Below are positions 1 through 5,201 of a stretch of DNA of 12,627 nt, piece by piece. Source of the stretch: Thermodesulfobacteriales bacterium. Lineage in GTDB: Bacteria; Desulfobacterota_D; UBA1144; Nemesobacterales; UBA2774. The first letter of the stretch is position 1, and each line of letters opens with the position of its first letter. Location of the stretch: NCBI GenBank assembly GCA_004525335.1, contig SPCL01000053.1, positions 1 to 12,627 on the forward strand, given 5' to 3'. The translations under genes were made by a program, and so were the position numbers. Under the pieces are notes generated by a model. It did no database searches, was not told where the DNA came from, and was given only the letters and a program-made list of their open reading frames with translations.

Positions 1-434
1 CGGATGAATCAAGAAAAAAGGATTTAGGTGCTTTTTTCAAATCTATTCATAGCACACTTAACCATATCTATTTAGGCGATCTAGCCTGGATTGAGAGACT
101 CCGTGACAACAAATTTACCCCCCGGCAGATTGGCAAAGACCACTTTGATAATTTCGGTGAGTTGCAAACTGCACAGAAGAAGATGGATTCTGAAATTCTA
201 GTTTGGGCACAATCACTCACTCCTGAGGTTTTGGATCAACCTTTTGACTATGTGAGTAATGTAGAGAAATTTAGCAAAAAATTGCCTACATGGGTTTTAG
301 CAACTCACATGTTTAACCACCAAACTCATCACAGGGGACAAGTTACAACATTGATAAAACAACTGGGATATGAACCTGGAATTACTGATTTACCCTGGTT
401 GCCGTGCCTTGAAAATTATAGAGCCTCCGAATAA
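1..434 (+). CDS. DinB-superfamily protein, 5' end missing
   Basis: The reading frame is open from the left edge (first full codon at base 3) to a TAA at 432-434, so the true start lies outside the window. A TTG at 162 is not a plausible start because the conserved family sequence continues upstream of it. Visible family features are an N-terminal helix with STLNHIYLGDLAWIERL and a C-terminal HMFNHQTHHRGQ. In DinB/YfiT-like four-helix bundles these histidines (the upstream NH and the H-x3-H before RGQ) form a metal site, normally for a divalent cation. Members include thiol-dependent transferases and many proteins of unknown reaction, so no substrate is assigned. It is probably cytoplasmic. 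About 144 residues are visible out of a usual 150-175. The fold is assigned with good confidence; the reaction is unknown. Confidence 0.85.
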   Translation, partial: DESRKKDLGAFFKSIHSTLNHIYLGDLAWIERLRDNKFTPRQIGKDHFDNFGELQTAQKKMDSEILVWAQSLTPEVLDQPFDYVSNVEKFSKKLPTWVLATHMFNHQTHHRGQVTTLIKQLGYEPGITDLPWLPCLENYRASE

Positions 435-437
435 ACT

Positions 438-467
438 CTTAACCAGTCCTTAACAACATCTTAACTT
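438..467 (+). promoter_or_regulatory. Three 11-base-period CTTAAC repeats (Pho-box-like operator)
   Basis: CTTAAC occurs at 438-443, 449-454 and 460-465, exactly 11 bases apart. Read as 8-mers separated by 3 bases, the units are CTTAACCA, CTTAACAA and CTTAACTT. Response regulators of the PhoB/PhoP/SphR type bind tandem direct repeats with this 11-base period, and the cyanobacterial form is YTTAAYY(T/A). The array lies just after the DinB-like stop and 62 bases before the SYLF start. TTAACA (450-455) could serve as a poor -35 with AATAAT (474-479) at 18 bp; TAGAAT (471-476) is another possible -10. Binding by a Pho-type regulator is inferred from spacing and motif only. Confidence 0.5.
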
Positions 468-528
468 TACTAGAATAATTTAGTCTGTAACTCTGTTTAC
501 AAAATTGGCGTACTTGGAGAGTATCAAT

Positions 529-1236
529 ATGAAGAATAAATTAGAAGTAATCAGGATTAATTTCATAATATTACTATTATTTGTAATCTTAGGCAGTATT
601 TCATATGCTCAGACCGAAGGATTTAATGTAAAAACACCAATTCAAAAAATCTCTGAATCAACTTCAAAATTCCTAAAAAATATTATCGGTGAATCTCAGA
701 GAAAGCCTAAAGAGTCCATACCACAAGATTTAGTTTGTAGTGCGGAATGTTTTTTAGTTATTCCAACAGTTGAAGTCATAGAGAGTCGAGGTGACTTCAC
801 AGGAACTGGTCTTCTGGCTTGCCGTGCGCCTAACTCAAACAAATTTACTGAGCCGCTTTTCTATAAGATTAACAATCTTGATTCTTTTGAAGAAGCTGGT
901 GGGGGATTGCTTATATTAGCAACTGATAAAGCAGGAATGAAATCAATACTTGGAAATGACGTGCATCTGAATTCCGACAATATGAGTGTAGGACCAATCG
1001 GTGATGTGGGCGATACAGGAAGTAAGCCCTTTGCAGCTTATGTTAAATATAAAGATCAAGAATTATCAGGTACTGACTTATCCGGAAGCGTTTTGGAATA
1101 TTCAAGCAAAGACACCTTTAACGCTTATCAGGGAACAGTAGTTCCCATTGAGATTCTTATCTCACCACAAGATGTTCCACCGCTACTTAGAGACTTCGAC
1201 TCATTACTCGCAGTGTGGACTAAAGACTGCAAATAG
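529..1236 (+). CDS. Exported SYLF (Ysc84-like) domain protein
   Basis: The protein has 235 residues from ATG 529. A frame-extending TTG at 505 was not used because GGAG at 516-519 lies 9 bases before the ATG and the ATG begins a clean signal peptide (MKNK, hydrophobic residues 10-24, SYA then Q28). The body matches the bacterial SYLF pattern from about residue 64. It starts IPQDLVCSAECFLVIP, then has a Gly-rich GTGLLACR segment and a P-L-F-Y-K-I stretch. LLILATDKAGMKSIL and the SVGPIGD loop follow, and it ends near a Tyr-containing FNAYQG. SYLF domains are associated with lipid binding in eukaryotes; in bacteria these are periplasmic or envelope proteins of unclear role. The gene is convergent with the next one (13-base gap) and no terminator is visible between them. 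The domain call is fairly firm; the function is not known. Confidence 0.8.
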   Translation: MKNKLEVIRINFIILLLFVILGSISYAQTEGFNVKTPIQKISESTSKFLKNIIGESQRKPKESIPQDLVCSAECFLVIPTVEVIESRGDFTGTGLLACRAPNSNKFTEPLFYKINNLDSFEEAGGGLLILATDKAGMKSILGNDVHLNSDNMSVGPIGDVGDTGSKPFAAYVKYKDQELSGTDLSGSVLEYSSKDTFNAYQGTVVPIEILISPQDVPPLLRDFDSLLAVWTKDCK

Positions 1237-1249
1237 AGACCGTGCCCCC

Positions 1250-1474
1250 TTATTCAAAGTAGCATGTTCCGTTAGCTGGAATGCCTCCACCTGTCTCTTC
1301 CTCGGTTTCATATGAGTACTGGCAGTAGCACACCCCTATTTCACCGCAATCGTAGGACGTGCTACAGGTTTTACCTTGATTACAATCCTTACAATCCCCG
1401 GAAACAGGAAATACATATATAGCGCATGCAATTATAAAGACAGTAACAATAAATCCAAATAATATTTTTCTCAT
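1250..1474 (-). CDS. Small exported Cys-rich protein, unknown function
   Basis: This is a 74-residue ORF with a strong ribosome binding site: GGAGG (complement of 1485-1489) sits 10 bases before the ATG. The N-terminus is a typical export signal: MRK, then a hydrophobic run to about residue 23, with VSG-D as a possible signal peptidase I site. FIIAC at 13-17 weakly resembles a lipobox, but the hydrophobic stretch continues past it, so a lipoprotein is less likely. The mature part carries seven cysteines spaced C-x2-C-x5-C-x5-C-x5-C-x-C-x19-C, suggesting disulfide stabilisation outside the cytoplasm. The pattern CSTSYDCGEIGVCYC resembles small disulfide modules found in surface proteins. It lies 85 bases downstream of the larger Cys-rich gene on the same strand, so the two may be co-transcribed. 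I do not recognise a named family. Confidence 0.7.
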   Translation of the reverse strand: MRKILFGFIVTVFIIACAIYVFPVSGDCKDCNQGKTCSTSYDCGEIGVCYCQYSYETEEETGGGIPANGTCYFE

Positions 1475-1559
1475 AATATGATGCCCTCCGTTCAGGAATT
1501 CGCCGCTATTCGTATTATCAACGAACCCCTACCTTAAAGCAATGTAATAATTAGCTCCT

Positions 1560-2810
1560 TTATTTTCTCCTAAATCTCCTTAGCGCTATTAAACCAATTA
1601 CCAAGAGATATAAAGGAAACGACTTCTGAGCTCCGGCAGGAGCTAAAGCACATGATGAACTGCTGCCGTTATTAGTGTTCTCCCCACAAAGAGTGTCGTT
1701 TATATCACACTGCGGCGTTATTCCTCTATTACGCTGTCTCTGATTCAAATCAAAAACCGCCTGTTCAGTCTTGGAATTTGCATCACATCCACAAATCTGA
1801 CTAGCACAACAACTGCAGCCGACTTCTTCTTCCAGCTTAATTATTTCTGTAGGTGCACAAGCCTGAAGACCTGTACAGGCTAAATCAACCAGGTCTTGGT
1901 CATTACAAGCTGATGTGCAAAGCGTCGCGTCACAGGTAAATCCAATTTCTATACCGTCTGACCCCTTACAATCCTCATACTCTTGGCATACCTTACCACA
2001 GTCTATATTGGATGGAGGATCAGGGATATTATTCTTAGTCAAAAGTGGACATCCGCCCAAAGAAGGTGGAGCGTCAGGGATACAGCCCCCTACAGGAGGT
2101 GTAGGGCTGGTTCCAGTTACATTTGGATTATATGCCGCAGACCATACATTGTCCCCAGACAGGTTACATGTCTGATCATTGAGACCTATCTGAAACGGAC
2201 CGTCAAAAGTAGGGCAGAGACAATTCACTATCCCTTCTTCTGAAGTCCTGGTACAAGGCGCGGTCATACAGCCTGCATATAAGGTCTTATCCTCACAATT
2301 TGTACTGCCTATACCCTCTGAATTCACACATGCAAAACTGAATGCGGATATCATATCAGTGCCCGGGATGAATGTGCCGTTATTAATTGCTGTACAAACT
2401 GGCGCAGAATTTGAAGATTGACAAAGGATGCCACTTTTACCGCATTGCTCGATCGTATCATTATAGATATCCAAATTTAAGATAGCGTTAATATCGACAA
2501 AATATTTCCCGTAGGGTACTTCAAAGCACTCACAGTTTGCTGCTGTGCCGTCGAGTGTTAGCTCACAAGGCAGTGACAGCTCAACTGGGTTACTTCCATC
2601 TGCTGGCCCCGAATAATAACAAAGCGCTATCGGTCCGCCTTCACATGGCAGGAAATTAACAGGTTCAAGAATTACATCAGCAAATGCAGGGCCAAAGGGT
2701 GTCGTCATAGTGTCATTAAATGGGAAATTGAAACTTTGAGAAAAAGCCGGCATTGCAACAAACACAGAACTAAGCAAAATTGATACAATATATACAGACA
2801 AACGTTTCAT
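1560..2810 (-). CDS. Large exported Cys-rich protein with Cys/helix/Arg C-terminal sorting tail
   Basis: The protein has 416 residues. GGAGG (complement of 2820-2824) lies 9 bases before the ATG. Residues 1-24 are a signal peptide (MKRLSVYIVSILL, AFS before Q25). It has 33 cysteines (about 8 percent), consistent with an oxidising, extracytoplasmic location. Two similar modules are visible: a CYYSGP ... LPCELTLDG ... NCEC ... PYGKYFVDI unit at about 60-115, and a CMTAPCTRTS ... NCLC ... DGPFQIG unit at about 180-215. A Pro/Gly linker (PTPPVGG) leads to a denser Cys region. The last 30 residues are a tripartite tail: SSSSC (Cys387), a hydrophobic helix at about 398-410, then RRFRRK. This layout resembles MYXO-CTERM and related signals, in which a membrane protease cleaves near the Cys and the protein goes to the surface; the sorting enzyme is not in this window. 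Function unknown. Confidence 0.85.
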   Translation of the reverse strand: MKRLSVYIVSILLSSVFVAMPAFSQSFNFPFNDTMTTPFGPAFADVILEPVNFLPCEGGPIALCYYSGPADGSNPVELSLPCELTLDGTAANCECFEVPYGKYFVDINAILNLDIYNDTIEQCGKSGILCQSSNSAPVCTAINNGTFIPGTDMISAFSFACVNSEGIGSTNCEDKTLYAGCMTAPCTRTSEEGIVNCLCPTFDGPFQIGLNDQTCNLSGDNVWSAAYNPNVTGTSPTPPVGGCIPDAPPSLGGCPLLTKNNIPDPPSNIDCGKVCQEYEDCKGSDGIEIGFTCDATLCTSACNDQDLVDLACTGLQACAPTEIIKLEEEVGCSCCASQICGCDANSKTEQAVFDLNQRQRNRGITPQCDINDTLCGENTNNGSSSSCALAPAGAQKSFPLYLLVIGLIALRRFRRK

Positions 2811-2870
2811 ATTGAATTTCCTCCAACCACAAAGTTTTATTATTTTAAAATTACCACCTAGTTTATGCTG

Positions 2871-2899
2871 ATTATTTCACCTTATAGACTTAAAGTCAA
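2871..2899 (-). promoter_or_regulatory. Leftward sigma-70-type promoter for the large Cys-rich gene
   Basis: On the minus strand TTGACT (complement of 2894-2899) is followed after exactly 17 bases by AATAAT (complement of 2871-2876). Both boxes match consensus at 5 of 6 positions. Initiation would fall near 2864, giving a leader of about 50 nt before the ATG at 2810. An inverted repeat GACTT-A-AAGTC (2887-2897) overlaps the -35 box and could be an operator. Confidence 0.6.
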
Positions 2900-2902
2900 T
2901 CC

Positions 2903-2930
2903 TTGACATTTAGAAATTCAGATCGAGAAT
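2903..2930 (+). promoter_or_regulatory. Rightward sigma-70-type promoter for the DUF2092 gene
   Basis: TTGACA (2903-2908) is a perfect -35 box, followed after 16 bases by GAGAAT (2925-2930), a 4-of-6 match to -10. The predicted leader to the ATG at 3045 is about 108 nt, long for a simple promoter. The -35 box lies 3 bases from the opposing leftward -35 box. The -10 assignment is less certain than the -35. Confidence 0.5.
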
Positions 2931-3044
2931 ACTCTTGTCTAAAATTTGGGAATGAAGTATGATAAATTACACAGAAGGCGGAGCGAAACTTCAATGTTTC
3001 AAACTTGTTTTGAGATTATATAACGAGAACAGAGGAGATAGGAT

Positions 3045-3896
3045 ATGTTTAAAGAGATGAGAATGGATTTAAATAGAATGGCTATGTTTTTATTTGCTAT
3101 TTTTATGATAAATGGCGTTATTGGTAATTTGAACATTACAAATCAAATATACAGTAATGCTCTTGCCCAGAGTACAAATCCGAACATTGATCCCCAAGCA
3201 GCTGAGATTCTTCAAAATATGAGTTATTTTCTTGGCAGCAAAGATGAATACACTTTTAAAGCAGAAGTAATGTTTGATCAATTGGTCAACTCAAACAGAA
3301 AAATACAATATTCAGCTGAAGAGAAAGTTTATTTAAAGAAGAAAGGAAATATGACTATTGAATATGTAAGCGATCTGGGAGGTTACAAACTCTGGTTTGA
3401 TAATGGGATGGTAACAATTCTTGAATTACCCACAAACCTTGTTTCAACCGCAACATTACCTGCTACAATAGATCAAGCTTTAAAAAAATTAAAAGAACAG
3501 TATAACTTCACACCTGCGTTAAGTGACTTTCTTTTTATCAATACTTTTCGCGCTCTAACTGAAAATGTAGTTTCCGGCAGCTACTTCGGCACAAGCAAAG
3601 TTTTCGGTGTTCGATGCGATCATCTTGCTTTTGTTCAGAACGATATTGATTGGCAAATATGGGTTGAGGTTGGTAAACGTCAAATCCCTAGGAAGTTAGT
3701 GATAACCTATAAAGAACTTCCTGGACAACCACAGTTCATAGCAATTATGAAAGACTGGGTTTTAGACAAACCTATCACCAACTTTGCATTCAAAGCAGAT
3801 ATACCTAAATTAAATCAACCTTCGGAAATGTCTGCAATTCTAAGTAAACCGAGAATGAATATGGGCAGCGTAAGATCTTCGATTAATAATTTTTAA
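3045..3896 (+). CDS. Exported DUF2092-family protein
   Basis: The protein has 283 residues. AGAGGAG at 3031-3037 lies 7 bases before ATG 3045 and supports that start; a second ATG at 3063 has no comparable site. The N-terminus has a hydrophobic stretch (about 12-27) and then NALA before Q42, a possible signal peptidase site. The n-region and the gap to the cleavage site are longer than usual, so an uncleaved anchor is possible. From residue 50 the sequence follows the DUF2092 pattern: DPQAAEILQNMSYFLGS, an F-x-A-E strand, and Y-x-L-W-F-D-N-G. Then come PATIDQALKKLKEQY, FGVRCDHLAF, DIDWQIWVEVGKRQIPRKLV and a terminal NFAFKADIP. The family is periplasmic with a probable LolA/LppX-like half-barrel fold; ligand and partners are unknown. 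It seems monocistronic, ending before the bidirectional hairpin at 3981. Confidence 0.85.
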   Translation: MFKEMRMDLNRMAMFLFAIFMINGVIGNLNITNQIYSNALAQSTNPNIDPQAAEILQNMSYFLGSKDEYTFKAEVMFDQLVNSNRKIQYSAEEKVYLKKKGNMTIEYVSDLGGYKLWFDNGMVTILELPTNLVSTATLPATIDQALKKLKEQYNFTPALSDFLFINTFRALTENVVSGSYFGTSKVFGVRCDHLAFVQNDIDWQIWVEVGKRQIPRKLVITYKELPGQPQFIAIMKDWVLDKPITNFAFKADIPKLNQPSEMSAILSKPRMNMGSVRSSINNF

Positions 3897-3980
3897 TAGC
3901 TTGTAATAATCTAAGAACTGTTTTATCGCTGTCTGGTATTACTTAGGAATTTATTGAGAACTAAATAGGGTAAAAAAAGG

Positions 3981-4018
3981 AGAAGTGCGCTGTAGTTACT
4001 ACAGCGCACTTCTTTTAT
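3981..4018. terminator. Bidirectional terminator between the DUF2092 gene and csp copy 1
   Basis: A perfect 15-bp stem (3981-3995 with 3999-4013) closes a 3-base loop. Leftward transcripts from the csp gene meet a run of seven U after the stem (complement of 3972-3978). Rightward transcripts meet TTCTTTTAT. It can therefore end both convergent genes. The core AAGTGCGCTGTA is shared with the hairpin after the second csp gene. Confidence 0.85.
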
Positions 4019-4044
4019 AGTCTAAGTTAAGTCTATTGTCTACT

Positions 4045-4254
4045 TTAAGCTAAAGTAACGTTTTGAGCTTGAGGCCCTTTATCGCCGTCAACTACAGTGA
4101 ACTCTACACGCTGTCCCTCTTCTAAGGAACGATAGCCTGTAGCGTCAATTTCACTATAATGAACAAATACGTCCTTTTCATTTTCACGTTCAATGAAACC
4201 AAAGCCTTTTGTAGAATTAAACCACTTTACTGTGCCAATCTCACGTTCTGCCAT
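4045..4254 (-). CDS. CspA-family cold-shock protein, copy 1
   Basis: The protein has 69 residues and is a single cold-shock domain, the usual length of bacterial Csp proteins. RNP1 is at KGFGFI (16-21) and RNP2 at VFVH (29-32), with the aromatic residues that stack on single-stranded nucleic acid present (W11, F18, F20, F30, H32). Such proteins bind RNA or ssDNA and melt RNA secondary structure in the cytoplasm, at low temperature or during growth transitions. AGGAGG (complement of 4265-4270) lies 10 bases before the ATG. It is 91 percent identical (63 of 69) to copy 2 upstream, differing mainly in the C-terminal third. It has its own promoter, leader and terminator. Whether cold induces it cannot be read from the gene itself. 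Confidence 0.97.
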   Translation of the reverse strand: MAEREIGTVKWFNSTKGFGFIERENEKDVFVHYSEIDATGYRSLEEGQRVEFTVVDGDKGPQAQNVTLA

Positions 4255-4348
4255 GTTCGATTAACCTCCTATATATATTGGGTTGTGCTAGTGGTTCAAA
4301 ATCTCTTTCAGATGGTAATCTTCGGTGGACCAGAACTACTGCAAACTC
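4255..4348 (-). promoter_or_regulatory. Conserved 5' leader RNA of csp copy 1
   Basis: The leader runs from the predicted start point near 4348 to the ATG and aligns with the leader of copy 2. Shared blocks in RNA sense are CAGAGTTTGCAGTAGTTCT at the 5' end, CACCGAAGAT, ATCTGA, ACCACTAGCACAACC, and the AGGAGG site followed by TTAATCGAAC before the ATG. A small hairpin AGAT-TACC-ATCT is possible. Long structured leaders control stability and translation of cspA mRNA in other bacteria; that role here is an inference. Confidence 0.6.
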
Positions 4349-4354
4349 TGATTG

Positions 4355-4383
4355 AAGATAGCATATAGGTTCTCAAGTGTCAA
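4355..4383 (-). promoter_or_regulatory. Extended -10 promoter of csp copy 1
   Basis: On the minus strand TTGACA (complement of 4378-4383) is a perfect -35 box. After 17 bases comes TATCTT (complement of 4355-4360), preceded by TGC, an extended -10. The predicted start point falls at the edge of the conserved leader, which supports the call. Confidence 0.7.
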
Positions 4384-4488
4384 TATGTAAAGATATTAAG
4401 TAGTTAACTGAGAATCATTGAAATAATAATTGAGTATTTATGTGAAAAAAATTTACTCAGGGAGTTTATAAGGGGGTTTAAATTAAGG

Positions 4489-4520
4489 AAGTGCGCCGTA
4501 TTATTAAATACAGCGCACTT
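4489..4520 (-). terminator. Terminator of csp copy 2
   Basis: A stem of up to 14 bp (4489-4502 with 4507-4520) has a 4-base loop. The single imperfect pair (4497 with 4512) is C-A in plus-strand RNA but G-U in minus-strand RNA, so the hairpin is intact only for leftward transcripts. The trailing U tract in that direction is weak and interrupted (CCTTAATTT). The stem core is the same as in the terminator of copy 1. Confidence 0.7.
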
Positions 4521-4533
4521 TTTGTTTTCTACA

Positions 4534-4743
4534 TTAAACTATTGTTACTTGTTGAGCTTGAGGGCCTTTTTGACCATCAACAACAGTAAACTCTACGCGC
4601 TGTCCCTCATCTAGGGAACGATAGCCCGTATCATCAATTTCACTATAGTGAACAAATACATCTTTCTCATTTTCACGCTCAATGAAACCAAAGCCTTTGG
4701 TAGAATTGAACCACTTTACAGTGCCAATCTCACGTTCTGCCAT
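4534..4743 (-). CDS. CspA-family cold-shock protein, copy 2
   Basis: This 69-residue single cold-shock domain has RNP1 KGFGFI (16-21) and RNP2 VFVH (29-32). It differs from copy 1 at six positions (A38D, E45D, D58Q, N65Q, L68I, A69V in its own residues), nearly all away from the nucleic-acid face. AGGAGG lies 10 bases before the ATG, with the same leader sequence next to it as in copy 1. A separate promoter and terminator flank it, so the pair looks like a tandem duplication of a complete transcription unit rather than an operon. The 279 bases between the two ORFs hold only the terminator of this copy and the promoter and leader of copy 1. Confidence 0.97.
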   Translation of the reverse strand: MAEREIGTVKWFNSTKGFGFIERENEKDVFVHYSEIDDTGYRSLDEGQRVEFTVVDGQKGPQAQQVTIV

Positions 4744-4841
4744 GTTCGATTAACCTCCTTATGTATATTAGGTTGTGCTAGTGGTCCGGAATTACTGTCA
4801 GATGTATATCTTCGGTGAAACTAGAACTACTGCAAACTCTG
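4744..4841 (-). promoter_or_regulatory. Conserved 5' leader RNA of csp copy 2
   Basis: The leader is about 98 nt and is collinear with that of copy 1. The first 19 bases (4823-4841) and the 15-base block at 4771-4785 are identical in both. Between these blocks the sequence has drifted, but the small hairpin is kept as AGAT-ATAC-ATCT, with the same arms and a different loop. The strong conservation of non-coding sequence suggests function at RNA level. Confidence 0.6.
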
Positions 4842-4846
4842 TAATA

Positions 4847-4875
4847 ACCATAACATATGATTCTGAGTTTAGCAA
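4847..4875 (-). promoter_or_regulatory. Extended -10 promoter of csp copy 2
   Basis: On the minus strand TTGCTA (complement of 4870-4875) is followed after 17 bases by TATGGT (complement of 4847-4852), preceded by TGT, an extended -10. The geometry is the same as for copy 1, but both boxes match consensus less well, so this copy may be weaker or need other help. Confidence 0.55.
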
Positions 4876-4996
4876 CACATAATTAATATATGTCTCGTGT
4901 TCGTTATTAATAGCTAAAATGGAGCCAAATCTATTTATGTATATAGTGAGTCTACCATACTAGGCTTTTGCTTTCCTTACAAGTCTACAAATTTCT

Positions 4997-5032
4997 CTAA
5001 TACAGATTATATAGTCATACAATATGTATTAG
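4997..5032. repeat. Inverted repeat with 8-bp arms
   Basis: CTAATACA (4997-5004) and TGTATTAG (5025-5032) are perfect reverse complements around a 20-base AT-rich centre containing ATTATATAG. It could be a two-site operator or chance in AT-rich DNA. Confidence 0.35.
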
Positions 5033-5069
5033 TTTAAATCAGATAAAAGATAATTTTCATTAATTATTA

Positions 5070-5096
5070 GGGCTTACAATAGCCCGGGTCCTCTTT
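5070..5096 (+). terminator. Weak terminator-like hairpin without an upstream gene
   Basis: GGGCT and AGCCC pair around TACAAT (5070-5085), and a run of six T lies a few bases beyond (5094-5099 region). No rightward gene precedes it. It could stop antisense or read-through transcripts, or act as an attenuator for the repeat-protein gene if that transcript starts further upstream. The stem is only 5 bp. Confidence 0.3.
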
Positions 5097-5129
5097 TTTC
5101 AACAATTTTCAAAATTTGGGAATCCTTTC

Positions 5130-5147
5130 TAGTTGCAATTGCAACTA
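5130..5147. promoter_or_regulatory. 18-base perfect palindrome, likely repressor operator
   Basis: TAGTTGCAATTGCAACTA is fully self-complementary and centred 63-64 bases before the ATG of the repeat-protein gene. Length, symmetry and the TTGCAA half-sites fit the operator of a dimeric regulator such as a MarR- or TetR-family protein. No regulator gene of these families is in the window, so the binding protein is unknown. Confidence 0.55.
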
Positions 5148-5201
5148 AATTGGTGAGTACAAAAAATACGGGTTAACCCCGATAACAATGGAGGTAGTAA
5201 A

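Larger units (their letters stand above)
4876..5201. other. Gene-free stretch between csp copy 2 and the repeat-protein gene
   Basis: There is no convincing coding sequence here. The stretch is very AT-rich and holds an 8-bp inverted repeat (4997-5032), a small GC hairpin followed by a T run (5070-5096), an 18-base palindrome (5130-5147) and a GGGTTAACCC palindrome (5170-5179) just ahead of the ribosome binding site. I could not settle on a promoter for the downstream gene; TTGCAA within the 18-base palindrome and TACAAA at 5158-5163 are possible boxes at poor spacing. Confidence 0.6.

Noticed and set aside
505..528. TTG start extending the SYLF protein by eight residues
   Set aside because: The ATG at 529 has GGAG at 9 bases and starts a normal signal peptide; the extension adds an acidic segment ahead of it.
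1494..1540. Hairpin TTCGT/ACGAA between the two Cys-rich genes as a terminator
   Set aside because: The stem is only 5 bp and no U run follows in the leftward direction.
1915..2243. Two rightward reading frames inside the large Cys-rich gene
   Set aside because: They overlap a gene with a strong start, a signal peptide and a C-terminal tail, and show no domain or start signals of their own.
4159..4368. Rightward reading frame across csp copy 1 and its leader
   Set aside because: It is antisense to a well-conserved cold-shock domain, and the equivalent frame is not kept in copy 2.
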